NCBI GenBank assembly: GCA_021229015.1
Contig: CM037783.1
Span: 61,148,776 to 61,212,775, forward strand
Direction: 5' to 3'
DNA: 64,000 nt
From: Solen grandis
Lineage: Eukaryota > Mollusca > Bivalvia > Adapedonta > Solenidae
A model generated the notes under the pieces. It searched no databases and was not told where the DNA came from. It saw only the letters and a program-made list of their open reading frames with translations. Shown here one piece after another: positions 1 to 13,000 of the stretch (within the stretch, counting starts at the first letter, position 1; every line of letters starts with the position of its first letter). The position numbers and the translations under genes were made by a program.

Positions 1-401
1 AGGGTTTGGTGCTAAATTGAACTTACACTAAAATCTGGAAAAATAGGTTTTTCATTGCCCTTCATAAAGGCACTTTTCTCATTCCCTCTTATGCACGTGT
101 CTGTGCCTAGGTTTATGTTAAATAAATGACAATGTGAACTAACCCTCATGCTCTATAAATAAAGAATATTTCGATAAACAGAACTATCATTGAAATGTTA
201 TTTATATTTTTTATAGTTCCGTATTGCACAAATTAATCTTCCAAGGTTTAAAAACTGAACTATTCCCACAAAAAAAAAATGTTGTTTTTGGAAAATGTTA
301 TTAAATTAATAAGAAAGTTAAGGTTATAAAAATCATTTAAAGGTTGATATCAATGAAAATTCATTGGAATATTTCAGGCACCTGTTTTCATATATTAATG
401 G

Positions 402-439
<38 letters not shown>

Positions 440-881
440 TTAGAGCAACTCTATCTTTTCCTCAGTTTTTACTTTTTCAAAAAGTTCATGAAATGTATTA
501 TTTTCACGAATATAAGCCAAATTGATAATCATGATTGTAATTGAATAGTGGCCTATCGAGACAAAGCCCATGCTGCAAGACATATACAAATGTTATATGA
601 CAACTCATGTGTGATCCTATATATATGTTATGTACTAAGTATATATGACATCGATTTACGGTATGTTATAGGGTTACAAAAAGCCTAACGAACCTGTTGT
701 TGGGTAAAGTAATGTTTATCTTTCAATTGAAAAGTGATATGGAAAAAACGGATTTTTTAAAATTCGTAATAAAAATTATAGACTCAACGGAAATGATTTT
801 ACAGGTACCGTGATAGAAAATTAAATTTTCATAAAATGTATCAAACATTTCAATGGAATTTAAATAATATGGTAAAATGTC
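1..881. other. 3' flank of the membrane-protein gene
   Basis: AT-rich sequence with a (CA)n microsatellite at about 403-437. This should include the 3' UTR of the minus-strand gene. I saw no AATAAA or ATTAAA on the minus strand here; a variant TATAAA reads leftward near 190. No other gene is recognisable. Confidence 0.5.
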
Positions 882-1003
882 CTACTGCTTCAGTCCAATG
901 CAGTAACATATTAAGGAAACCGTAATTACACAAAAGACAACAAATACGCCAAACTGCAATAGGTACTCCTGGATTCCATTCTTTTCTTTGATTTTGTTGC
1001 CGT
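882..1003 (-). CDS. Exon 8: transmembrane segment and stop
   Basis: The acceptor TTTGTTTCAG|ACGG is entered in phase 1. After a charged juxtamembrane stretch (NKIKEKNG) comes a hydrophobic run, FGVFVVFCVITVSLICYCIG, then LKQ and TAG at 882-884. A single span with a very short cytoplasmic tail means the protein cannot signal alone and would need a partner or act as a tethered binder. A GPI anchor is less likely because no small-residue cleavage site precedes the span. Confidence 0.82.
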
Positions 1004-4000
1004 CTGAAACAAATGTCATTCAATATAAAAGTATGTCTGCATTAAAAATACTGTAAAATACAAAAATGGCAAATTTAACAAAATTTGAAAAACGTATCAT
1101 TGACTGACCTATAGGTGAAGGCATATTGAAAAAAAAAATATCACCCAAGCTTATTGCCCAAAACATGTATATGAAGTTTTCTTATTTTGTTCATTAACTT
1201 AAGAAGCATAAAGTGGTGTTGGTTTCCGAAAATATAACAATTATTATTCTAGCTTTATTCGAGGTATCTGTTTACTGTTTTTGAAGAACATGTACCTTCT
1301 ACTCAACTAAACACGTAGTATATATTTCTCTTAATATGTACTTACCTCCCTTTATTGCTTATCAATTATGCTAAATTGCATTAAGTTCTCTAAATCACAG
1401 AAACAGGCATTTAATGACATTCCCAAACTGTCGGCTAACTACATACAATGCCTGTTTAGTAACCAATAGTACCAGCTATCTCACCTAAAATATCTACCCG
1501 GTTCTGTAGCATATACAAATACCGATGTGACTTTGTACAGTCGTCCGTCTGTAATATCAGTTGATTGACACTGTCTCTTTTGAGGGTCACACATTCGTTG
1601 GTTGTGTTATCTTTAATAAATGCATATGATAAATGCATTGATATTTGACCAAACAGCTATATTAACTACAATGTAGCATGTTATTAAAACATTTATAGCC
1701 TTTCTAATGCTATCAATAATACTTTTCATTATGCAACAACCGAAAATGACGTTGAATAGCATTTTCATGCGTTATTTCATTAACTAAATCGTGTTTTTTT
1801 TCTTGTTTGCAGACATGTAATAAATTATTTTAATTAAAATAATTGATTTGTGTTGTTTCGTTCAGTATGTTGTATTGGGCTGTAAAAAACACACTGAATT
1901 GTACCATTTGTTTAAATCTAAGAATGCCTTTTTTCGTGCCATACCATTTTTTCATATATCAAATTTTGAATTCTTAAATCTTTCTGCATTGCAGTCTTTT
2001 AATATTAGGATGGGTACCTTTCATTGGATTTTTCTTATGTGCAATGTGAAGAAATCGACCTGTAGAAATGCTAGAATTCTGAAGTAGCATAGAATAATTA
2101 TAGAGCAATACCGGTTTGAGGTATCTTGTCAATCCTAAAGCTTCTTCTCAATGATGTCCAATAATCATTAAGAACTATAGCTGATTGTTCGAAACCCAGC
2201 CGAGCATTTTTTTCCCCACATTTATGAAATGCTTGTGGCCAAGACAGAAAAACATCGTTGTCAATTATTGATCCTGAAAATAAAAAAAAATATGAGTCAT
2301 AAAACACATTTTCTTAATATCTTAATATTAATGTTTTATTTTACCATAATAGTTATATTCCTGCTTAATTGATATAAGCATCATTTCTAATTAATCTAAC
2401 GAAATGGGGTATAAATCGGACGAAGAAAAACCGTTGCAGCAGTTAAATATTTATAAATGTTACAGTTCTGAGTGACTTTATGTTTAAATCAATATGGCAA
2501 ATACCCTTATTGTAATACAGTGCCAAATAATAATGTTATATACCTTTAATGTGATATCAATTGTATCTTATTACGCAACTGAAGAGGTAGGTTGTGGTGA
2601 GAGAAATTGTATAATGTTGCAGCTTAATAAATTCGCCTGAATAATTTACAACTGAAACATACCCTTCCGACCTGTATTGCGACCTCGCAATTTAAAACTA
2701 TGTCATTAGAAAAATAAAACCTCACAAATTAATGTTTATAAGAATTAAAATGCTTCTGAATGAAAAATTGAATCTACGAAAATCGAAAGACATGAAATAT
2801 TAATCATTTTCCTTCAAATAGTACACTTTGTCCATGAATTTATCAGGCCTAGAGGCATTTACTTTTTTGATTTTACATCCTTACCGCCGAATACTTCTGG
2901 GGTTGGATACTTGACAAACACTTGCCTTATTTCGTTGTGGTTGTTTAATTAGAATTTTGAATAATTTAGATCTATTAAATTTACTTCGATGCATTTTAGG
3001 TAGAAATACTGCTTTTTGATATATGTCGAAATTTCTTCTAAAAAATTGTGTTTATATTCAGTATTTCAGCCACTGCCTCAGAATATGTTGAAAATACCCG
3101 TCTTTTGTCAAGGATATGATTGCTTATTTCCCAATGTTCCGAAAGGAGGTCTTGTTCGGTCGTAGCGACAGTATTATTTAATTTAAATATATTTTTATTG
3201 TCAAAATAGACAAAACGATATCAACATACTGCAAATATACAAATGACAAAATTGTCTGACCACAACTTAGATTTAGGCCATTCCCAAACAATATAATAAA
3301 TTTACGTCAAAGCTGGTGTGTGATAATGACAATTTAATATACTTATTTTAATAATGTATTTATGCAAAGTTGAAATAAATAGAAAATAAAGAAAAAATAC
3401 ATATGCATGTAACTGAATACGTTGGTGATCAAAATTGTAAATGTGAAATAAAGTTATAATTTACAAAATGTAAATGTATAACTAACGAATGTATTTCAAA
3501 TAGAAAATCGTTTAGTTTTATTTTTAAATGGCTGTACACATAAGAAGAAAAACTTGTTTTCTTCTGCAGATAAAGATTCGACGCCATAAATCAGTATTTT
3601 AACACTAAATGGATGAAAAAATGTGCATTTTTTGAAAGAGAGTCAGTCTACAAAATTGCATTTGGAAACAAATAGTGCTCCGTAGTTTCATTTTCATCAC
3701 CAAATGAACACTTCGGGCCATTTGTGGTATGGTTGGGGAATAAATCGTGCTTTAAATGACTACGATAACTTGATTAACTGGGAACATTTTTAGAATATTA
3801 GTTTTAAACGATAACAAGGATTGCATTTCTTTTAATGATGATGGCTAACTTTTCCATACTGAGATTTCGGATGGTTTTCCAAAATTAGCGCAAAGTGCAG
3901 TAATAATTGGAATAGAACTGATATTTTGAGAATTCCTTAATATATATTTCGATTTTCGACTGAAATAAAAAGAATGTTTTGGAGAAAACTGGAAGTAAGG

Positions 4001-7000
4001 ACATTCTTCATTCATTTTATAAAACAATATTATTTTTGATAATTCCAGTTACAATTCTTGCAGCTTCATTTTGATTTTTTTTCAAGACTTTTTTTCAGAC
4101 GCAGATTTAATTATTAAGTGAAGGAATGAATTTGATTGAGACAGTCTCTCTTTATTTGAAATTTCAATTATCTGATATTTTTATGCATATAATATTTTAT
4201 TTTAAATATGATTATGTCATTTACCGCCAGAACTAAATGTATTTATTGCTATCAACAAACGTTATTGTAATATTATTGGAAGAAAGATAAGGTATTCAAA
4301 TGATTTGATTTTTTAATAAAATGGCCCCTGTTTTCTTGGTATTGGGTGTTAAAAGGAGCCAACCATTGTTTCAACCAAGCAGATAACATAATTATAAAGA
4401 TCATGACTAACGAGATAAACAAGTGTCATCAGCAAATAAAAAAGAGATGCTTAGTAAATTTTCAGATATTTCATCTATGCATATAAAAAGTAACAGAGGA
4501 CCTGAATCTTGTGGTACACATGCAGTAAACAATTTATTTCTTGACTTTGAACTCATACATTTTGGGTTCTGTTTGGAAGTAATTTTTCAAGTCATAAAAG
4601 AAGATTTCCTTTCTTTACCATTATAACGAAGTTTCAAGTCGATAAGCGTTACAAATTGGTTATATATGTCAACTAATATGTATATTGTAAACACATCTCT
4701 TCATCAATTTACCAAAACAACTTCAAAGAGAAAAAGAACTGTAATTACAAATATCTGAGGTTACACCTTTCTTTAATACTGGCATAAAAAGTGCAGGATT
4801 CCTGAGAGTGGGATATATTCCACAACTAAGAGATTTGTCGCAAACCCTTATAGCTTATACTCGTACGGACGTGACCTTTTGCTTAGCCTCAGATTAAACA
4901 ATCAATGCCATCCTCTTTATCTTGTTTTGATATTTTTACATTTAAATGACTAATATCAGATTTTCATTTCAATGGAGGCAGAGTTACATCAATCTCATTT
5001 ACAGTTGATAATGGGTTAAAATACTCGTTTCAAAGAAGACTTTCCTTCGTCGTTACAATAAATTTGTTCAGTTCCGTCGAAATTATTTGTTTTTAGTTTT
5101 GGTGTCTTTTTTTTTCTTTTCACAGTGTTTATTATTTTTGACTAACAGCCTGAGTGTTTTCAAGTCATCTTTTTTTTCTTTCCTTGATGAATTTTCAAAA
5201 TAATTATAGAAACGTTCTATAGCATATTGTTTTAGGTTGTTATCTTCCTTTCGTATCAGTAAGTCGTCCCTGTTTAATAGTGTTTATCTGTCTGTTTCTT
5301 TGACTAATAAGTAGTGATACAATTTCAAATTTTCACGAGCGCCTAGCGCGAGTCACAATGTGAACATTTTATCCATCCATTCGATATGAGATATATTCCA
5401 GAACCAATTAAAACAAATTTTCTTTTTATTTTATGCTAACAACTACTAATATTCTTTGTAAGTAAAAAAATATTCCCGACAGATCTATATCACTCACACT
5501 GTGGGATATGGATTTTACCTCACTGATAGAACACAGTATTTCAACTGTTATCTAGAATAACTTACTTATACTATTCATTAGGTTTTCACAATGGATATTA
5601 GAGTCAAGGTGTGTTTCAGTAAAACAAAAGCCATCAAAATTACGAGATGTTTCATTTAATTTGAATATTGAGATGCAGAAACGGAATAAAAATGTTTGCA
5701 TTGTGCAGGTGTTCTGGGATTTTTTTCTTAATCACCAGATAAGAGGACAAATTTCTAAGTTAATTATCTTGCAGTATTGAATCTGAATAAATCAATTTAT
5801 ATGATTTTATATGATTTTTCAGATAGCAGAAAAGCTGCTTACGAAAAAAAAAGAGAGGTTTTTCAAGGGATAAATTGTAGTATATTGTTTTCTTAAACAC
5901 CCACGTAGTCGAATGTAGAACAGACCAATGACCGCACGACACAAGTCAAGACCAGTCATGGTCAGTTCTGGTGGCTCCAATACATTAAAAAACATATAAA
6001 AACATTGATACAATGTTCTGTATGAACCAATTATAAACTATATTTTATATTTCAATTATATAGAGATTGTCTTGCTGGTGTTCTGCACAGGACGAAGGTT
6101 ACAACTAAAATGCCTTAAAATATTATGGAATTAACAAACATGCCAATCACATATCACATATCTCAGTGGGCAGCATCACTGACAGAGGTCTACAAACGCC
6201 TAATGTTTAAAATCATGAAAGCATTTACAGAAGAAACGTATTACACAATTAAAAAAAGAATTTATTAGAAAAAAAAATAAAATTAATCATAAAAAAAATA
6301 AAAAAAAAAAAAAAATTTTTTTTTATGTGAAACAAAATATCCTTACTGAAATATATTGAACTTAAGTAACAATTGCATCTTATTTCTAGAGAGAGAGAGA
6401 GAGAGAGAGTATTGTTTCAAAAGTTATTCGCCTGAATAATATACTGCTGGCTGCGGCCAAACGACGTGAAAAGGGGAATTGATTTAATGTTAAAAGTTCC
6501 TTTCAACCAAACACCAATGTTCAAATTTACTTATTATTTTTATCGAAGAAATAAAACATACCATTGCACATGTACCACCGCGTGAAGTTTTCATAACAAA
6601 AGGTTGTTGCTAAAGTAGTTGCTAGGTGTGTCGTCGCCCTTGCATGCACACAATTCTTTTTATTTACATTCTCTGTGTTAAGCTCGTTCGGAAACTGGTC
6701 TTTGAAAGGAAAAGGAAAATAAACTTTTTTTTTCAACAACTGCTTTCATAAATAAATTAATTAAATGATTATCAAGTCAGTGAGTCAATAAAATTCTAAG
6801 TCAAATTGACTTAAATTGAAGTAAATGTTTTAAACAAGCAGTATTTATGTATTACACTTGGTATTAAACATATTGTCGACAATTGTGTAGTCACCTCGCT
6901 ACGAGATTATAACCAAGTAGACTAGTGCCATGATGCCAAATCCAGTACCGGGCAAATTAGTTCTGGAAATTGCCTTTAATGTTGAGCGCCAAGTAATGAA

Positions 7001-10000
7001 AATATATCAGTGGCATTATCACTAATACAATGTGGCCGTGGATCAAACCCACGACACCCCGATTACAGGATGGACTCACGGTCTTAGAGATCGGTCACTT
7101 GATAAACTTTTGAAATAATTGAGTGATAAGAGTTTAGATAACATGATCGCCAAACCATAGCAGGTATGACAACAACGTTGACTGAACGAATTAAATGAGA
7201 TAAGATTGTTAAGAAGGTCAATTTAAGGTATATTGCATCACGTGTTGTCACAAGTAAGTAATGGGTTTTCACAAAAAAACAAAAAAACAACAAAAAAAAA
7301 CTTCTGTATAAATTCTTATATCATAATTTTATGTTTATATTACCAATGTATCTTATTTTAAAGTAACTTGTTTTTAGTCTCATTGTTTGTATATTAATGA
7401 ATTCAGACATCAATAATCTAGGTTATTCATTAACATACGAGGAGCATTAAGAATACTTTGAGACTGTCTTGACCAGAAACACAGTTTTTCATGATGGTTA
7501 TGCATGATCTGAAGATCAAAGAGTAATCTGCTCCATTGACGCTATGAAATTGTAGAAACGTTTAAACAACATATCATTTTTAGCTTAGACAGGAAAAAAT
7601 CAGACTCGAACGAGTAAGATGATTGATTCATCGGCTTGTAAATACTGCTGTTCTACATTGCTCATGTGTGCAGATGCATTGCCATGAATAAGCAGATGCC
7701 CCGTAAGCTTTTTTTTGCGTTCTTAACATAATATGTTCTAGCTGATTTTAATACCCTTTCCTTGTAAAATTTTCAAGAATTGGATCGGCCGATTGAACTT
7801 ATTTTTACAACAGGACATTTTCAATTAAAGAGGATAGTGCAAGGAACCCTTTTGCAAATCTGAGTTCTTTTTGTTTGCAAATTCTGGTCGTTCTTGTCCC
7901 TTTTCGTTCCTTTAATCCTTTAACCTTATTTCACTAGAATGTTTACTTTTCTAATAGTTTTTATTATTGCATACAAGGAGACTTTTGCTCTTTGGTAAAA
8001 AGTTGGATCACACTACTTGCGCAAACCTTCGATACTTTCAAGTGTAAGATAAACAATCTCCCCGATGAAGTATCTATTTGGAAAATTGTCCCTCTGTTCT
8101 GGCTTATGATTTAACCCTGCTTAAGTTCATATCAAATATATTATTGCTATTTTCTTTGGGGAGAAAAACAGGATATCAGTCAAAGTGACGTACCTCTGAA
8201 GTAGACTGATACAAATTCTCCTTTTCCACCACACCAATCGTTCCTGTTGTTGGGACACCAAGTTTTACAGTGATGAATATTTGTTATTTCGAAACATGCC
8301 TTTGCTTCATTCTTGTCAACACATCGGCATATCTCGTCCTATAAGACACACAATTATTATCAGTGTATAACAATAATACAAGTCACTGTTCTTTAACGAG
8401 ACACAATTATCATTAGCGAATAATCATACCTGGTGTTGTTCTTTATATACTGGATCAGAATATGTATTAACAAAAGTCAAACATGCCACCATGACCTAAA
8501 TGTACAGTACTTGACTAAGGTTTATATAAGTAGCAAAATCGGGTTCCCTTACAACGCAAAGTAGATACACAAGAGTGCAAGCATAAACTGGTTAAAGTTA
8601 AAAGATATATTCCAAACCAAAAGAGACAAATTACAATCATAACAGTTCATATACCTTTGCACTACCAAAGCCTTTCCTCTCATATGAATTAAGCCGATAC
8701 ACAGTATGCTTTGTCAAATTTCAGAAATGATAATATATTAACAATTCATCTGACCTTACTTGATAAATCAGTACTCTAGAATAAAAAAGTTGTTTTATTA
8801 TTCTGCATACATTTTTCATATTCAAAGTGTAAATAATTTTATAGAGAGGGAAACGTTTACCTGCAGCAAAATATAAACAGGATATTGAGGACAGTCCTGA
8901 AAACAGTCGGCAATAGAACCGCCACGTTTTATTTCCTTCGTGCAGTTTGGACTACCCAGCCATCTGGCACAACCTTGTTAATATAGTATGCCCATACGTT
9001 TGCAAGCAAAGTATTAGCAGTATATATTTAAAAATTAATAATTGTCCATTGTTTTTATAAATTATATTAAAGTTTGTTATAATTATATTATATATATATA
9101 TATATATATATATGCAATAAGACTGTATGAAAAATAATACTTTGTAAAGTTGAAAATAAAACACTTGATAAAATCAAATAATATTGAGCTGGTGCGAAAT
9201 AATTGTTAACAATTTGCAAGAGCCGTAATGGAAATGTGAAAGCAATATTGAGAGTTAATGATGCAGTGTTTGTGACCAAAAATAATCGTGAATTAAATAC
9301 CTCGTATAAATGTATACAGAAATTAAATATTTCTAAGGTTGTGAACCTTGTATAAAATAAGCATAAATTGCATTTACCCCATCTAGATCTGGACAAGATA
9401 TAATAAATATCGTTAACTACAAATGTACTTATTTTAGATGACATATCCTTTAAAATCAATTATTGTATGAGGTTTAGGTACATTCAATAATAAAAAAGTT
9501 AAAATGGTAAAAATTCTACACTTTCTTAAGTTATGACTTAAAAAATACAACATATATTTCAAAAATTCAATATGAGACTTAAAGAAATATTTGACACCAA
9601 CATTGTATTTCTAGTCATAAATTTATAAGATTACACTTACATAAGTTGGTGTATCAATTTCTCGGCAGCATAAGAAGTTATTGCAAGTAAAATGAACAAA
9701 ATAATAACTCACTTTAAGATTAAATATATCATCAAATGCACCAATATCTTCCCTTCAAATGCAATACATTAACAATGGTAATTGAAAATAAATTACAAAA
9801 ATTGTCAAAATCCAACAACAACAAAAATATTATTTCCAAAATGGCGTCTTCAATTCTTGACAGTGAATACAAAATGAGTCTGTCACGAGTATGGTGCACA
9901 TATAGTGACTAAATTTGTAAACAACAGTTGCAATGAAGTTTAAGCTTTTTAAGCTTTGTTCCCCTTCATATAGAGAATCCCTACACTTTTGGGGGTACAT

Positions 10001-13000
10001 GTCCAATTTAGGAGGAAAAAGACCTCTACAGGGGTTAAATGGACATGCTGTATTATAATTATCAAGTTTGAATTATGTTATCAGATTTATAACAATTATG
10101 ACTCTTAAATGACTTCCGTACATAGGATTGCTGAGAAGTGCATATACTATTTTTAGAATATAAATCAGTCATCGTCTGCATGCTGAGTATTAGCTTGGTT
10201 TAAAAAATGATAAAAAGAAGCTTTAGTGAAAATATTTTAAAAAAAATCTTTATTAATGAATGTGTTTAGCTGTTTCCCAAACATTTTGAATGAAAAACAG
10301 ATTGGAAACAAGGATCAATCAATTTTGCGAATTGCCGATAGTTTCCCATTAAAATTAATTCTCTCTCGAAGCGAAATATTTCATAAGTGTTAACACTATG
10401 GCAAGAACTGAAAACCTAAGTATACGTATTTATATCAAATGTTCAATAAGGCGTCCCATTTTAAGTATAACAACTTCAAGTTGTGTCTTAAAATTGTCTA
10501 TTACTTTCTAGCACGTTCCTGACCTTAGAGTTCTCATTTCATGGCGGATTGAGGCTTACATTCTTGCAGTATTGCTCGCCTAAGTCGTACACACGTTATT
10601 TGATATATCACAAAAGAAAAAGGGTCTAACGATTTCAAATATCTAGAGTCTTGAGGTCATACCCGTTTAGTTTTAAACGAGTTTAGCCTCTCATCTAAAT
10701 TGAGTCTCAAAAAATGGACAACAATGCCAGCCGTGTGGGGCGTAGCACCATCTAGTGGAAGACTTTGTTCTGATAAGATTCTGATACTTCTCAAGGTTAA
10801 CAGTCTAAACATTCTAAAAATTCAAAAACGAAATGTCCGAAGATTCCATAAGAACAAGAACAGCTGCCCAAAGAGTAATTGTTTCCTCATGGCGTGGTTA
10901 TGCGAGATGATTATCTGGTTTCTCCGTATCACATACACGGCAATAATGGTTATTTAGTGGTTCATTCAAATAAGAGTGTGATTCATCTAAAACCATAGCA
11001 AATTAGCGACATCTGCATTATCGATCATCCATTTAGCAAAATCAAGTCTTGAATTTACATCAGTATGTTTCAAGTGTTGCGTCACTGAGAGTATATTAAT
11101 GCACCAAAATATGAAGCCTCTAGATAATACATTTGTGTAGTACTAATTAATATTTGAAAACATCTCTTTAACTGCTGACGTAAAAACAGTTTAAAATGTA
11201 GAAGAATTATTTAATCACCTTGTATAATAATAACAACTTAAGATTTCAGTTATGAAGACATGATACCTTCCCATGACACAAAGGGAGTTGGTGTTGCTGT
11301 TGCTGCAATCCAAAACTCCTCATCTTCTGGCATGGCACCTAGAATGGGGCTCCAGGCAATTTGTTTAATGTAATTATAGTCTAAAAGACGTTGACCCAAA
11401 TTCGTTACCTCGTTCCATGACGTCGAATATTTTGAAGTATGAATGTTAAGTCCTGAATAAAGAAGAAGAAAAACAAAAGATTAATCCTCAGCTGTTAAAT
11501 AAAATTCGCGTGTCATTTTCTTTATGATCTTATTTTGAATGTGGGTAGTTTTAATCATGTCATTTGCGTATATATATCTACTCGTTTCTATGTTTGTACT
11601 TCGCTCCAGCGATGATATTTTTTTCATGATGTTGTTTAGTATAAAAAAAGAGAAAATATGAATCATAAACATCAAATCTATCTGCTAGAAACGCATTATG
11701 TATGTCTATATAAAATACACCGGGTAAAGTAACAAATTATGCCAATTCATTTAATAAGATTTTTTAATACTTAAATATATCTAGATATTTCTAAGAAAAG
11801 ACATTGACATTAAAAATTAAAGGAGAAAGGTGATAAAATAGTATGAAATATTTTCACGAATATAATTTATTTCATTTAAAAACTATGTTATTTGACTTTG
11901 TCGTTATATTGCAGTGAGGAGTCCCTACATCTGCCCTATGTAGACCAACATTATCAGCTGACTGGTATACTGTCGATGGGCGTTGAAGCTCAATCAAAGA
12001 TATATTACCTTATCTAAAATTAAAGAAATTAATTATTGCCCCATGCATTTGAAAGAGAGAAAAAACAAAACAATAAAAAAACATATTTTTAATATAAACA
12101 TAAAATTTCGCAATTAAGTATTAAAAAGTAAAAAAATATGACTTGTACTTTTAAATCCTGACGTGTAAATATTTTCATTCCCTGATAGTTTTTCACACTA
12201 TCAGATAACCTTTACACTTAGTCTGTACAGCCTGTAACCTTGTCTTATTTTACAATATTTTGATAAAAATTCTTCAGAAAACAAGTCAATATCTTATTCG
12301 TTAAGAGATATAACTGGGGATATGGATACTATTTGGAGAGATCTAATGTTAAATTTGTTTGATGTTGTCATTGTTTTTTTTAAGTTACAGTCCTAGTATG
12401 TAGATGGAACATCCTTTCGGCCGAGTAAATGTTGGTATCGATATTAACATTAATCGAGTCATTTTTCTAATAAGTAGAAGAAGAAGTTATTATATGTATT
12501 TACTATTATGATTCATAGTTAGCTTTGTTGTTGAATCACAAGTGTATTTGTTTATGACCATGCGCTTGTTGATATCACCATTTGAAATACTTTGTATTTA
12601 TATCGCAAAATTTAAACCATACACACAACTTCAGGCGGTTGGAGGCGATTTTGAAAATAATTCAATTTTGAAAAAAGTATGTATGGCTTGACAATTATAT
12701 ATGTTTTGTGTACAATATCATATTTAGAGGTATCGAATGTTTAGTATAGTTGAATATTGAAATGTGTATTGAATATACATTTAGCTGCATATATGAACAC
12801 TATCATATTTAAAGATTATTTAAATGTAAATCAAATATTTTATACAGATGAATATTGAAATATGTATTGAATACACATGAAGTTATATGTACAACATCAT
12901 ATTTAGAGATTATTAAATGTAAATCAAATATTTAATACAGAAGAAAACTGAAATATGTATTGAATATAGTTGCATATTAATCGACTGCATTTTAAATAAA

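Noticed and set aside
4423..4626. Plus-strand open frame of 67 codons
   Set aside because: It is the antisense of the LINE RT, whose LFADDT block lies on the minus strand here.
9088..9459. Minus-strand open frame of 123 codons
   Set aside because: AT-rich, runs into an (AT)n tract, no domain, and overlaps the intron of the assembled gene.
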